A DNA stretch of 64,000 nucleotides from NCBI GenBank assembly GCA_900318495.1, contig ONLA01000004.1:1-64000 (forward strand), given 5' to 3'. Under the pieces are notes generated by a model. The model saw nothing but the letters and a program-made list of their open reading frames with translations, made no database searches and was not told where the DNA came from. This stretch comes from an uncultured Eubacteriales bacterium. GTDB lineage: Bacteria; Bacillota; Clostridia; Oscillospirales; Acutalibacteraceae. Positions 34,616-44,478 of the stretch are shown here, one piece after another (the first letter of the stretch is position 1; each line of letters opens with the position of its first letter). The translations under genes and the position numbers were made by a program.

Positions 34616-35317
34616 ATGGCTTCATCAGACGGAAATGAACACATCGGCAGAAGGCAAAGGCAAAAAGAAAAGTTTTTAAAAAACGGCTTCGATGTTTTTG
34701 AACAGCACGAGGTTCTTGAAATGCTGCTCTATTACGCAATACCGCGCCGTGACACCAATCCGCTTGCTCACCGTCTGCTCGAACGCTACGGCACATTCGG
34801 CAGAGTGTGCGACGCTCCGTCCGACGAGCTCGAGCGTGACTTCGGGCTGTCCAAAAACGCGGTTGTTCTGCTCAAAATGCAGCCCCAGCTTGCCCGGATT
34901 TACACCGAATCAAAAATCAATGACAAAAATTTTATCGACCCGGAATCCATAGGCGAGGTTTTCAGAAGCAAGTTTATCGGCAGAAACAGCGAAGCTGTCG
35001 CTATGCTGCTGGGCGACGCGCGCGGAAGGGTGATTTTTTCCGACATAATAGCTTACGGTTCGCTCAACAGCACCGAAATGCCCATACGTAAAATGGTGGA
35101 TCTCGCAATCAGGCACAACGCGAAAACCGCGTATATCGCCCATAATCATCCAAGCGGTTCGCTGCTTCCGTCAAAGCAGGATCTCGACACCACCATGATA
35201 ATTTACGACACACTGTGCAACGTCGGCGTAAAGCTTATGGATCACTTTATTGTAACAGACACAAAATACCTGTCGCTGAAGGACAGCGGCATGGGCGACC
35301 ATATATTTTTGTATTAA
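34616..35317 (+). CDS. radC: RadC family JAB1/MPN-domain protein
   Basis: A 233-aa protein with an N-terminal helix-hairpin-helix-like part (EVLEMLLYYAIPRRDTNPLA) and a C-terminal MPN+ metalloprotease-like domain with the zinc signature AHNHPSGSLLPSKQD. Named for a presumed repair role, though its biochemical activity is not established. ATG 34616 is chosen because GGGAGA (34601-34606) is spaced correctly; the in-frame TTG at 34607 directly abuts that site. Three bases separate it from uvrB. Confidence 0.92.
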   Translation: MASSDGNEHIGRRQRQKEKFLKNGFDVFEQHEVLEMLLYYAIPRRDTNPLAHRLLERYGTFGRVCDAPSDELERDFGLSKNAVVLLKMQPQLARIYTESKINDKNFIDPESIGEVFRSKFIGRNSEAVAMLLGDARGRVIFSDIIAYGSLNSTEMPIRKMVDLAIRHNAKTAYIAHNHPSGSLLPSKQDLDTTMIIYDTLCNVGVKLMDHFIVTDTKYLSLKDSGMGDHIFLY

Positions 35318-35320
35318 GCT

Positions 35321-37279
35321 ATGGAATTTAAAATTCATTCTAAATATAAGCCGACCGGCGACCAGCCTCAGACAATAGACAAGCTTGTTGAAAGCATTAA
35401 CAGCGGCAACAGGGAACAAACGATGCTCGGCGTAACCGGTTCCGGCAAAACCTTTACAATGGCGAATATCATTGAAAGGGTTCAGCGCCCGACGCTTGTG
35501 CTCGCGCATAACAAAACCCTCGCGGCTCAGCTTTGCAGCGAGTTCAGGGAATTCTTTCCGGATAACGCCGTGGAGTACTTTGTAAGCTATTACGATTACT
35601 ATCAGCCCGAGGCGTATGTGGCTCAAACCGATACCTACATCGAAAAGGACAGCTCAATAAACGATGAAATAGACAAGCTTCGCCATAGCGCGACGCTTGC
35701 GCTTTCCGAACGGCGCGACGTAATAATTGTCGCGTCCGTTTCATGTATTTACAGCCTGGGCGACCCTATTGATTACCGCAATATGGTAATATCGCTGCGT
35801 CCGGGTATGGAAAAGTCCCGCGATGAGCTGGTTAAAAAGCTTGTTGAACTGCAATACGAGCGCAACGATATAAATTTTATCAGAAACAAATTCAGAGTCA
35901 GGGGAGACGTTGTTGAAATTTTTCCCGCCGCTTCAAACGATTCTATAATCCGCGTTGAGTTTTTCGGAGATGAAATAGACCGCATTTCCGAGATTAATCC
36001 GCTCACCGGCGAGCTCAAAGCAATTTTAAAGCACGCGGCAATCTATCCTGCCTCGCATTATATCGTATCCACCGATAAAATGAAAACCGCGCTTGCCGAA
36101 ATTGAGCGCGAGCTTGAAGAACGTCTTAAATATTTCCGGGAAAACGGAAAGCTGCTTGAAGCCCAGCGCATTGAACAGCGCACGCGCTATGATATGGAAA
36201 TGCTTCAGGAAATAGGTTTTTGCACAGGAATCGAAAACTACTCAAGAATTTTGTCAGGCAGAGCTCCGGGCTCTTCGCCGTACACTCTGCTCGACTATTT
36301 TCCCGATGATTTTCTGCTTTTTGTGGATGAATCCCACGTTACCCTGCCGCAGGTGCGCGGAATGTACGCCGGCGACCACGCGCGCAAAAAAAGCCTTGTG
36401 GACTACGGCTTCCGGCTGCCTTCGGCTTTTGATAACCGTCCGCTTAATTTCGACGAGTTCTACGACAGAATCAATCAGGTTGTGTTTGTCAGCGCGACTC
36501 CGGGCGATTTGGAGCTCGAAAAAAGCAGTGTCGTGGCGGAGCAGATTATCCGTCCCACGGGACTTTTAGATCCCGAAATTTCGGTCAGACCCACCGAAGG
36601 CCAGCTTGACGACCTTGTTTCGGAAATCAATGTCCGTGCCGCCAAAAAACAGCGCACGCTTGTTACCACGCTGACAAAGAAAATGGCTGAGGATTTGACC
36701 AACTACCTTGAAACAATGGGGATTCGCGTGCGTTATATGCACCACGATATCGACACGGTTGAGCGAATGGAAATAGTGCGGGATTTGCGTCTCGGCGAGT
36801 TTGACGTGCTCGTCGGAATCAACCTGCTGAGGGAAGGTCTCGACATCCCCGAGGTGTCGCTTGTAGCTATTCTTGACGCCGACAAGGAAGGCTTTCTGCG
36901 AAGCACACGTTCGCTGATTCAGATAACAGGCCGTGCCGCGCGAAACAGCGAGGGTATGGTGATAATGTACGCCGACAGCGTAACGGAAAGTATGCGCGTG
37001 TGTATTGAGGAAACCAACCGCCGCCGTGAAATTCAGCAAAAATACAACGAGGAGCACGGCATTGTTCCCAGAACTATCGTCAAAAAGGTAAGTGAAATAC
37101 TTGAAATATCCACTCACGATGACAGTGAGTTTAAAAATACCAAAAAGCTTTCAAAGGCACAGCGCCAACAGCTTATTGAAAGTCTTACAAAGGAAATGCG
37201 CGCGGCGGCAAAGCTGCTCGAATTTGAACACGCGGCATATCTGAGGGACAAAATCAAGAAGCTGCGCGGAGAAAAATAA
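35321..37279 (+). CDS. uvrB: Excinuclease ABC subunit B
   Basis: Damage-verifying helicase-like subunit of nucleotide excision repair. The 652-aa protein has Walker [15 protein letters not shown], the beta-hairpin region [20 protein letters not shown], the DESH box in [25 protein letters not shown], motif [14 protein letters not shown], and a C-terminal UVR domain ([20 protein letters not shown]) that binds UvrC. No good ribosome site precedes the ATG; translation is likely coupled to radC, whose stop is 3 nt away. uvrA and uvrC are not in the window. Confidence 0.97.
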   Translation: MEFKIHSKYKPTGDQPQTIDKLVESINSGNREQTMLGVTGSGKTFTMANIIERVQRPTLVLAHNKTLAAQLCSEFREFFPDNAVEYFVSYYDYYQPEAYVAQTDTYIEKDSSINDEIDKLRHSATLALSERRDVIIVASVSCIYSLGDPIDYRNMVISLRPGMEKSRDELVKKLVELQYERNDINFIRNKFRVRGDVVEIFPAASNDSIIRVEFFGDEIDRISEINPLTGELKAILKHAAIYPASHYIVSTDKMKTALAEIERELEERLKYFRENGKLLEAQRIEQRTRYDMEMLQEIGFCTGIENYSRILSGRAPGSSPYTLLDYFPDDFLLFVDESHVTLPQVRGMYAGDHARKKSLVDYGFRLPSAFDNRPLNFDEFYDRINQVVFVSATPGDLELEKSSVVAEQIIRPTGLLDPEISVRPTEGQLDDLVSEINVRAAKKQRTLVTTLTKKMAEDLTNYLETMGIRVRYMHHDIDTVERMEIVRDLRLGEFDVLVGINLLREGLDIPEVSLVAILDADKEGFLRSTRSLIQITGRAARNSEGMVIMYADSVTESMRVCIEETNRRREIQQKYNEEHGIVPRTIVKKVSEILEISTHDDSEFKNTKKLSKAQRQQLIESLTKEMRAAAKLLEFEHAAYLRDKIKKLRGEK

Positions 37280-37290
37280 GGAAGTAGTAT

Positions 37291-39276
37291 ATGGCTAAGA
37301 AAAAAACTAACGAATACGGAAACGACAGCATCACCACGCTGAAGGGTGCGGACAGGGTAAGAAAAAGACCTGCCGTAATTTTCGGCTCCGACGGAATAGA
37401 CGGCTGTCAGCATTCGGTATTTGAAATTTTGTCAAACTCAATCGACGAAGCGCGCGAGGGCTACGGAAAAAAAATAACCGTCACAAGGTTTTCCGACGGT
37501 TCCATTCAGGTTGAGGATCACGGACGCGGAATCCCGGTTGACTTTAACGAAAAAGAACAGCGCTACAACTGGGAGCTTGTTTTTTGCGAAATGTACGCCG
37601 GCGGCAAGTATAACAACAACGAAGGCGAAAGCTACGAGTTTTCGCTCGGAATGAACGGCCTCGGTCTGTGCTCAACCCAGTACAGCTCGGCTTATATGGA
37701 TGTTGATATCCGCCGCGACGGCTACCGCTACACTCTCCATTTTGAAAAGGGAGAAAATATCGGCGGATTAAAGAAAGAGCCCTATTCAAAGCGTGACACC
37801 GGAACAAAAATAACCTGGATGCCCGACCTCGAGGTTTTTACAGATATCGCAATTCAGCCCGGTTATTTTACCGATATAATGAAGCGCCAGGCGATTGTAA
37901 ACGCCGGGGTGGAGTTTATCTTCCGCAATCAAAACGGAAAAAGCTTTGACACAACCTCATTTTTGTACGCGAACGGTGTTGTTGACCACGTAGCCGAGGT
38001 AATAGGAGAGGACGGCATAACGTCCGTCCAGCATTGGGAAACCGAGGTGAAAACGCGCGACCGAGACGACAAGCCTGAGTACAAGTGCAAAATGAATATA
38101 GCGGTTGCCTTTTCAAACAAGGTTAACCTAACCGAATACTACCACAATTCAAGCTGGCTCGAGCACGGCGGAGCGCCCGACAAAGCGGTTCGAAACGCTT
38201 TTGTTTATCAAATTGACAATTATCTTAAAACCAACAATAAATACAATAAAACCGAAAGTAAAATCAAGTTCGACGACGTAGAGGACTGCCTTGTGTGTGT
38301 AATCTCGTCGTTTTCAAGCGTATCGTCATACGAAAACCAAACCAAAAAGGCGGTAACCAACAAAGGCATACAGGACGCAATGACCGCGTTTTTGCGCAAA
38401 AGCCTCGAAATATATTTTATTGAAAATCCGCTTGAGGCAGACAAAATCGCCGAGCAGGTGCTTGTAAACAAGCGCAGCCGTGAAAACGCCGAAAAAACAC
38501 GCCTTAACATTAAAAAGAAGCTTTCGGGCAACCTTGATATGACAAACAGGGTAGAGAAGTTTACCGACTGCCGAAGCAAGGATATTTCTTTAAGAGAATT
38601 ATTTATTGTGGAGGGCGATTCGGCAAAGGGCGCGTGTATTCTTGCGCGTGACCCCGATTTTCAGGCTATAATGCCAATCCGCGGCAAAATCCTTAACTGT
38701 CTGAAGGTTGACTACGACCGTATTTTCAAGAGCGACATCATAACCGATTTGTTAAAGGTGCTCGGCTGCGGAGTTGAGGTAAAGTCAAAGGCTAACAAAA
38801 ATCTCGCCACCTTCGATATGGATTCGCTGCGCTGGAATAAGGTTATAATCTGCACCGACGCCGACGTTGACGGCTTTCATATCCGCACTATGCTGCTGAC
38901 AATGCTTTACCGCCTTGTGCCTACGCTTATCCGTGAAGGCAAGGTGTTTATCGCGGAATCTCCGCTGTATGAAATCACAACCAAAAATGAGGTTTACTTT
39001 GCCTATGACGAGCTTGAAAAGGACGAGTTTTTGGACAAAATCGGCGAGGAAAAGTTCACCATTCAGCGCAGCAAGGGACTCGGTGAAAACGACCCCGATA
39101 TGATGAATCTCACCACAATGAACCCTAAAACCAGACGTTTAATAAAAGTAATGCCCGACGACGCGGCTCAGACCGCCGAGATTTTCGATATTTTAATCGG
39201 AAACAACCTGCAGGCGCGAAAGGACTATATCGTTGAGCACGGTAACGAATACATTGATAATCTTGATGTAAGCTGA
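37291..39276 (+). CDS. parE: Type II topoisomerase subunit B (ParE/GyrB-like, divergent)
   Basis: ATPase/TOPRIM subunit of a second type II topoisomerase, probably decatenating. The 661-aa protein has the GHKL ATPase motifs EILSNSIDEAREGYG and DHGRGIPVD. The ATP lid reads FSLGMNGLGLCSTQYSS, where typical ParE has a GLHGVG-like loop. The S5 transducer domain comes next, then TOPRIM with IVEGDSAKGACILARD, MPIRGKILN and DADVDGFHIRTM. It is clearly diverged from housekeeping GyrB. The parC partner starts 13 bp downstream behind GAGGAGG. Confidence 0.88.
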   Translation: MAKKKTNEYGNDSITTLKGADRVRKRPAVIFGSDGIDGCQHSVFEILSNSIDEAREGYGKKITVTRFSDGSIQVEDHGRGIPVDFNEKEQRYNWELVFCEMYAGGKYNNNEGESYEFSLGMNGLGLCSTQYSSAYMDVDIRRDGYRYTLHFEKGENIGGLKKEPYSKRDTGTKITWMPDLEVFTDIAIQPGYFTDIMKRQAIVNAGVEFIFRNQNGKSFDTTSFLYANGVVDHVAEVIGEDGITSVQHWETEVKTRDRDDKPEYKCKMNIAVAFSNKVNLTEYYHNSSWLEHGGAPDKAVRNAFVYQIDNYLKTNNKYNKTESKIKFDDVEDCLVCVISSFSSVSSYENQTKKAVTNKGIQDAMTAFLRKSLEIYFIENPLEADKIAEQVLVNKRSRENAEKTRLNIKKKLSGNLDMTNRVEKFTDCRSKDISLRELFIVEGDSAKGACILARDPDFQAIMPIRGKILNCLKVDYDRIFKSDIITDLLKVLGCGVEVKSKANKNLATFDMDSLRWNKVIICTDADVDGFHIRTMLLTMLYRLVPTLIREGKVFIAESPLYEITTKNEVYFAYDELEKDEFLDKIGEEKFTIQRSKGLGENDPDMMNLTTMNPKTRRLIKVMPDDAAQTAEIFDILIGNNLQARKDYIVEHGNEYIDNLDVS

Positions 39277-39289
39277 GGAGGCGGAATAA

Positions 39290-41533
39290 TTGGCACCGAA
39301 AAAAAGAACATCAAAAAAATCCGCGAAGTCCGAAGCTGTCAAGGGCTACATCAAGGGAGCCGGCGAGGTTGTGGAGCAGCCCATAGTTTCCACAATCCGC
39401 GAAAACTTTATGCCCTACGCAATGAGCGTAATTCTTTCGCGAGCGATTCCCGAAATCGACGGCTTCAAGCCCTCGCACCGCAAGCTGCTCTATACTATGT
39501 ATAAAATGGGCTTGCTGAACGGAGCGCGTACAAAATCCGCGAACATCGTCGGCGCTACAATGAAGCTCAATCCGCACGGCGACGCGGCAATTTACGACAC
39601 TATGGTCCGTCTTTCCAAGGGCTATGAAGCCCTTTTGCATCCGTACGTTGACTCTAAGGGCAACTTCGGTAAGTTTTACAGCCGCGATATGGCGTGGGCT
39701 GCGTCCCGGTATACCGAAGCCAAGCTCGCGCCTATTTGTACAGAGCTTTTTAAGGACATCGACCGCGACACCGTAGACTTTGTGGATAACTACGACAACA
39801 CAATGAAGGAACCGTCGCTGCTGCCTACAAGCTTTCCGTCGGTACTTGTCAACGCCAACACCGGCATAGCCGTAGGTATGGCTTCGAATATTTGCTCCTT
39901 TAACCTAAGGGAAATTTGCGAAACTACCGCCGCGATAATCCGCGACCCTGAGCACGACGTAAAGTCAACTTTGCCTGCGCCTGATTTTATCGGCGGCTGT
40001 CAGATTATCTACGACGAAAAGGTAATCGACCAGGTGTATGAAACGGGCAGGGGAAGTATACGCCTGCGCGCCAAATACGAATACGATAAAAGCGCCAACT
40101 GCATTGACGTTCTGTCAATTCCGAGCACCACAACCTGCGAGGTTATAATCGACAAAATTATCGACCTTGTAAAGCAGGGAAAGGTTAAGGAAATTTCCGA
40201 CGTCCGCGACGAAACAGGTATTGACGGTCTGAAAATAACAATAGATTTAAAGCGCGGAGTTGACCCTGACAAGCTTATGGCAAAGCTGTTTAAGCTAACA
40301 ACGCTCGAGGACAGCTACGCCTGCAACTTCAACGTGCTCATCGGCGGAGTGCCGATGGTTCTCGGAGTAAAGGCGCTGCTCGAGGAATGGATTGCGTTTA
40401 GAATAGAGTGTGTAAAGCGCAGAACCTTCTTTGACCGCACAAAAAAGGCGGACAGGCTCCACCTTTTGCGCGGACTTGAAAAAATTCTTCTCGACATCGA
40501 CAAGGCAATCAAGATAATCCGTGAAACCGACGAGGAAGCCGAGGTTGTGCCTAATCTTATGATCGGCTTCGGCATCGACCAAATCCAGGCGGAATACGTT
40601 GCCGAAATCAAGCTGCGCCACCTCAACCGCGAGTACATCCTAAAGCGTACTCAGGATATAAAAGACCTCGAAAACGAAATAGCCGAGCTTGACGCAATCC
40701 TTAAAAGCAAGGCGCGTATAAAGACGATTATTGTTAAAGAGCTAAAGGCTGTCGGCGAAAAATACGGTCAGCCCCGAAAAAGCATAATTATTTATGAGGA
40801 CACCGTAAAATATGAGGCGGAGGCAGAATCCGTGCCCGATTACGCCTGCACATTTTTCTTTACAAAGGAAGGCTACTTTAAAAAGATTACGCCGCAGTCG
40901 CTCAGAATGAGCGGAGCCCACAAGCTGAAGGACGGCGATGAAATCACCCAGGAAATCGAGTTTTCCAACAACTGCGACCTTTTGTTCTTCACCGATAAGG
41001 CGCAGGTTTACAAGACCAAGGCGAGCGAATTTTCCGACACAAAAACCAGCGTGCTCGGCGATTATGTAGCCGCCAAGCTCGGAATGGACGAGGGCGAAAA
41101 CGCCGTTTATATGGTAGCGACAAAGGATTACAAGGGAATTATGCTGTTTGCCTTTGAAAACGGCAAGGCGGCAAAGGTTCCGCTCGAGGCGTACGCCACA
41201 AAAACCAACCGCAAAAAACTAACCGGCGCGTTTTCCGACAAAAGCCCCGTAGCCTCAATACTCTGTCTTGACGAGGATAAAGAGGTTGTGTTCACCGCAA
41301 GCTCCGGCAGGATGCTGCTTGTCCACACAGGCGCGCTGTCACTCAAAACAACGCGTTCAACCCAAGGGGTAGCGGTTATGAAGCTTAAAAAGGGACACAG
41401 GCTGTTCGGCGTGTCAAATTACACCGAGGGAATGTTCAAAAAACCTCAGCGCTACCGCACGCGTTCGCTTCCGGCGCTCGGCGCCCTGCCCTCAGCCGAA
41501 GAAAGTTCAGGCGAACAACTCAGTATTTTGTGA
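39290..41533 (+). CDS. parC: Type II topoisomerase subunit A (ParC/GyrA-like)
   Basis: DNA-cleaving subunit paired with the preceding ParE-like protein. 747 aa, TTG start at 39290 behind GAGGAGGCGG. The catalytic tyrosine is Y141 in AASRYTEAKL. The quinolone-determining region reads HGDAAIYDTMVRL, so the residue equivalent to GyrA Ser83 is Ala, while Asp87 is kept. A coiled coil (ILKRTQDIKDLENEIAELDA) and a C-terminal beta-propeller-like domain follow. It lacks a clear GyrA-box (QRRGGKG), which supports topoisomerase IV rather than gyrase. Confidence 0.88.
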   Translation: MAPKKRTSKKSAKSEAVKGYIKGAGEVVEQPIVSTIRENFMPYAMSVILSRAIPEIDGFKPSHRKLLYTMYKMGLLNGARTKSANIVGATMKLNPHGDAAIYDTMVRLSKGYEALLHPYVDSKGNFGKFYSRDMAWAASRYTEAKLAPICTELFKDIDRDTVDFVDNYDNTMKEPSLLPTSFPSVLVNANTGIAVGMASNICSFNLREICETTAAIIRDPEHDVKSTLPAPDFIGGCQIIYDEKVIDQVYETGRGSIRLRAKYEYDKSANCIDVLSIPSTTTCEVIIDKIIDLVKQGKVKEISDVRDETGIDGLKITIDLKRGVDPDKLMAKLFKLTTLEDSYACNFNVLIGGVPMVLGVKALLEEWIAFRIECVKRRTFFDRTKKADRLHLLRGLEKILLDIDKAIKIIRETDEEAEVVPNLMIGFGIDQIQAEYVAEIKLRHLNREYILKRTQDIKDLENEIAELDAILKSKARIKTIIVKELKAVGEKYGQPRKSIIIYEDTVKYEAEAESVPDYACTFFFTKEGYFKKITPQSLRMSGAHKLKDGDEITQEIEFSNNCDLLFFTDKAQVYKTKASEFSDTKTSVLGDYVAAKLGMDEGENAVYMVATKDYKGIMLFAFENGKAAKVPLEAYATKTNRKKLTGAFSDKSPVASILCLDEDKEVVFTASSGRMLLVHTGALSLKTTRSTQGVAVMKLKKGHRLFGVSNYTEGMFKKPQRYRTRSLPALGALPSAEESSGEQLSIL

Positions 41534-41568
41534 TTGCTTTTCTTTCGAAAGCTTTTAGTTGAAGCAAT
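41533..41568 (+). other. Hairpin upstream of the restriction-modification operon
   Basis: ATTGCTT (41533-41539) pairs with AAGCAAT (41562-41568), and the palindrome CTTTCGAAAG (about 41541-41550) lies inside. The right arm ends 2 nt before the AAGGTGA ribosome site of the methylase gene. It could serve as a weak terminator for parC or a control element for the methylase. Confidence 0.4.
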
Positions 41569-41579
41569 AAGGTGATTTT

Positions 41580-42644
41580 GTGTTAGAATATATGACTGCC
41601 GCAGAAGCGGCTGAAAAATGGGGAGTATCACATAGATATGTGATTACTCTTTGCCGGGAAAATAGAATCCCCGACGCTGCAATGCTCGGTAGCAAATGGA
41701 TTATTCCTAATGACGCCGAAAAACCTGTTGACGGACGGACAACTCGCTACGATAAAAAGAACCCTGCTAAGCCGTTTGTCAAGTGGGCAGGCGGAAAAGG
41801 GCAGCTTCTCCCTACTATTCGCAAATTCTATCCGCCGAATATGGGTATGGAAATCACAAAATACTGTGAACCAATGGTTGGCGCCGGTGCGGTACTCTTC
41901 GATGTGCTGAACACCTACGAGATGGACGAGGTGTATATTTGCGATACCAACGTGGAGCTGATGAACACATTTACTGTAGTACGTGACCATCCCGACAGGC
42001 TGATTAGCTTTCTATTGGCATTCGAGAAAGACCATCTCAGTTGCGATGAGGACAGCAGAAAAGATTACTACTATCAGCAGCGCGAGCGCTTTAACACCGA
42101 AATGCAGCACCCGACAAAGAGCAACTCTATCCTTCGTGCGGCGCTGTTTATTTATCTCAACAAAACCTGTTTCAACGGCTTGTACCGCGTTAACCGAAAG
42201 GGATTGTTCAATGTTCCGATGGGCTCCTACAAAAATCCGACAATCTGCGATACAGAAAACATAAATAAAACCTCGGAGCTATTGCAGGGTGTAACGATTA
42301 TAGTTGGCGACTATACGAGTATTGAAGAATATGCCGACGAGCATACCTTCATCTACTTTGATCCGCCTTATCGTCCGCTGACAAAGACAGCAGAGTTTAC
42401 CTCTTACACACCCGACAGTTTTAATGATGACGACCAGATTAAGCTCGGAGAGTTTATCAAATCACTGACGAAATCAAAAGTGATGGCGAGCAATTCAGAT
42501 CCGCATAACGTGGACGAGGAAGATAACTTTTTTGACGACCTCTATAAAGGCTTGAACATTTACCGCGTTACTGCAAATCGAGCGATTAACAGCAAAGGAA
42601 AAGGAAGAGGAAAAATAAATGAATTATTAATAACAAATTATTAG
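41580..42644 (+). CDS. dpnM: DNA adenine methylase, Dam/DpnM type, with an N-terminal helix-turn-helix
   Basis: N6-adenine methyltransferase, presumably of GATC. The first 50 residues form an excisionase/MerR-like DNA-binding segment (MTAAEAAEKWGVSHRYVITL) absent from classic DpnM. The D12-class methylase follows, with the SAM-binding FVKWAGGKGQLL (about 64-75), the catalytic DPPY in FIYFDPPYRPL, and LNKTCFNGLYRVN. 354 aa, GTG 41580 behind AAGGTGAT. First gene of an island also encoding a zinc-ribbon protein, the nuclease and a second methylase. Confidence 0.9.
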   Translation: MLEYMTAAEAAEKWGVSHRYVITLCRENRIPDAAMLGSKWIIPNDAEKPVDGRTTRYDKKNPAKPFVKWAGGKGQLLPTIRKFYPPNMGMEITKYCEPMVGAGAVLFDVLNTYEMDEVYICDTNVELMNTFTVVRDHPDRLISFLLAFEKDHLSCDEDSRKDYYYQQRERFNTEMQHPTKSNSILRAALFIYLNKTCFNGLYRVNRKGLFNVPMGSYKNPTICDTENINKTSELLQGVTIIVGDYTSIEEYADEHTFIYFDPPYRPLTKTAEFTSYTPDSFNDDDQIKLGEFIKSLTKSKVMASNSDPHNVDEEDNFFDDLYKGLNIYRVTANRAINSKGKGRGKINELLITNY

Positions 42645-42656
42645 GAGGTAAGTATT

Positions 42657-42824
42657 ATGCCATATGGTGATTACGCAGAATGTCCACAATGCGGAAAGAC
42701 TGCATTTGGCGAAGATGAGATTGAAGAACTTTTTGGTTATCGTAATATGGGTGACGGAAGAAGAATCCCTCAATCATGGTGTCGAGAGTGTCGTTTTTCA
42801 TCATGGAATGATGACGATGAATAA
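42657..42824 (+). CDS. Small zinc-ribbon protein within the DpnII operon
   Basis: A 55-aa protein in a frame easily missed because a longer open frame overlaps it. TTAGGAGGTAAG gives a near-perfect ribosome site 7 nt before the ATG at 42657. The sequence has two cysteine pairs, ECPQCGK near the start and WCRECR near the end, forming a likely four-cysteine zinc ribbon, with an EDEIEELFGYRNMGDG middle and an acidic tail. It lies between the methylase stop (13 bp) and the nuclease (31 bp). No function known; a controller or nuclease accessory is possible. Confidence 0.72.
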   Translation: MPYGDYAECPQCGKTAFGEDEIEELFGYRNMGDGRRIPQSWCRECRFSSWNDDDE

Positions 42825-42854
42825 ACTTATGAGAGGTAATAAAGAAAAATTATT

Positions 42855-43718
42855 ATGATTAAAAGAGATTTTAAAACATGGTTGTCTGGATTTCGTGACA
42901 GCATCTCCGATTATGGCTATTATGTCAATTTTGAAAAAGTATACCGTAATGTTGATGCAATTAAAGTCGAATTGAATATTCTAAACTCTTTGATAGGCTC
43001 AAAAGATATAGAGAATGACTTTGAGACTTTGGTGAGAAAATACCCTGAAACGCTGAAATGCATTCCGATTCTGTTGGCGGTTAGGTCAAATGAAATCTAT
43101 GCGATTGACAGCGATGGTGAGTTTACTTACAACTTCAAAAAGCCAAATCTTTCTATTGAGCAGCATAAGATATTTATGAGAAAGACAGGTCTGTTTGATT
43201 TGATTGCCAACCATATTGTCAACAATTTGGTTGACTATGCAACCGGCGTTGAAACAGGACTTGATTCCAATGGTCGCAAGAATCGCGGCGGTCATTTAAT
43301 GGAAAATTTGGTTGAAGGATTTATCCAAAAAGCAGGGTTTGTCAAAGGCATAACTTATTTTAAAGAAATGAATATTAGCGAAATCACTGAAAAATGGGGT
43401 ATTGACCTTTCTGCTATATCTAATCAGGGAAAATTGGAAAAACGGTTTGATTTTGTAATCAAAACTGAGAATATGATTTATGGTATCGAAACGAACTTTT
43501 ACGCCAGCGGTGGGTCAAAACTAAACGAGACCGCACGGAGCTATAAGCAGATAGCGCAGGAGTCTGATACAATTGACGGTTTTACTTTTGTTTGGTTTAC
43601 AGACGGCAAAGGTTGGAACAATGCAAAACACAACTTGGAAGAAACTTTTGATGTGTTGCAACATGTCTATAGTATTGATGATTTGGAAAAAGATATTATC
43701 GGAGAGGTATTTCAATAA
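42855..43718 (+). CDS. DpnII/MboI family type II restriction endonuclease
   Basis: A 287-aa nuclease expected to cut unmethylated GATC. Family features: a helical N-terminal half with ENDFETLVRKYPETLKCIPI, the conserved NRGGHLMENLVEGFIQKAGF, and a C-terminal core with KRFDFVIKTENMIYGIETNF followed by YASGGSKLNETARSYK. The acidic residues in FDF and IET form the variant PD-(D/E)xK site. Noticeably more A+T-rich than surrounding chromosomal genes. It shares one base with the start of the following methylase (TAATG). Confidence 0.93.
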   Translation: MIKRDFKTWLSGFRDSISDYGYYVNFEKVYRNVDAIKVELNILNSLIGSKDIENDFETLVRKYPETLKCIPILLAVRSNEIYAIDSDGEFTYNFKKPNLSIEQHKIFMRKTGLFDLIANHIVNNLVDYATGVETGLDSNGRKNRGGHLMENLVEGFIQKAGFVKGITYFKEMNISEITEKWGIDLSAISNQGKLEKRFDFVIKTENMIYGIETNFYASGGSKLNETARSYKQIAQESDTIDGFTFVWFTDGKGWNNAKHNLEETFDVLQHVYSIDDLEKDIIGEVFQ

Positions 43719-44464
43719 TGCCAAAGAAAATAAAGAAATGGGGACCGGAAGATTTTGAGTTGGAGATGACTACTCACTGGTCTTTCCCGAAACGAGGAGA
43801 CTGGGCTACACACGAAGCTAAATGGCGCGGCAACTGGTCACCGTATATTCCCCGGAACATTATTTTAAGATACTCCCAAGAAGGCGATTTAGTCCTTGAC
43901 CAGTTTGCCGGCGGCGGCACTACTCTTGTTGAAGCGAAGCTGCTTAACCGCGATATTATCGGCGTAGATGTTAATGATGTTGCGCTTGAACGCTGCCGCG
44001 AGAAAGTTGACTTTGAGCACGAAGGTGCAGACGGCAAGGTTTATATTAAAAAAGGCGACGCGCGTCACCTTGATTTCATTCCCGATGAAAGCATTGATTT
44101 AATCTGCACCCATCCTCCATATGCCGACATCATCAAATACAGCGAGGATATTCCCGAGGATTTATCTCGCCTGAAGGTAAAGGACTTTATTGAGGAAATG
44201 AAGCCCGTCGCCGCCGAGTGCTACCGCGTTTTGAAAAAGGACAAGTTCTGCGCTGTTCTGATGGGTGACACAAGGCAAAAGGGGAATATGATTCCGATGT
44301 CGTTTGACGTGATGAAGGTCTTTCAGGACGCAGGCTTTAAGCTCAAAGAGCTGATTATCAAAGAACAGCACAACTGCAAGGCAACCGGCTATTGGAAAAC
44401 AAACAGTGTAAAATATAACTTTTTACTCATAGCACATGAGTATTTGTTTATTTTTAAAAAATAA
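43718..44464 (+). CDS. Second DNA methyltransferase of the DpnII-type system
   Basis: A 248-aa SAM-dependent amino-methyltransferase of the beta (DNA methylase N4/N6) arrangement: the catalytic motif THPPYADIIKYSEDI is followed or preceded by the SAM-binding LDQFAGGGTTLVEAKLL and DIIGVDVNDVALERC. DpnII systems usually have a second methylase, DpnA, that modifies single-stranded GATC. This gene fills that slot, but its HPPY motif differs from the DpnA-type (N/D/S)PPY, so a different modification, including N4-cytosine, cannot be excluded. Last gene of the island. Confidence 0.82.
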   Translation: MPKKIKKWGPEDFELEMTTHWSFPKRGDWATHEAKWRGNWSPYIPRNIILRYSQEGDLVLDQFAGGGTTLVEAKLLNRDIIGVDVNDVALERCREKVDFEHEGADGKVYIKKGDARHLDFIPDESIDLICTHPPYADIIKYSEDIPEDLSRLKVKDFIEEMKPVAAECYRVLKKDKFCAVLMGDTRQKGNMIPMSFDVMKVFQDAGFKLKELIIKEQHNCKATGYWKTNSVKYNFLLIAHEYLFIFKK

Positions 44465-44478
44465 ATCTAAAAAAACAC

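Noticed and set aside
41533..41568. A full intrinsic terminator for parC
   Set aside because: A hairpin is present but there is no T-run after it, so it is listed only as a hairpin.
42664..42858. A 64-codon frame beginning MVITQNVHNAERLHL
   Set aside because: It has no ribosome site of its own and overlaps, out of phase, the better-supported four-cysteine protein at 42657-42824.
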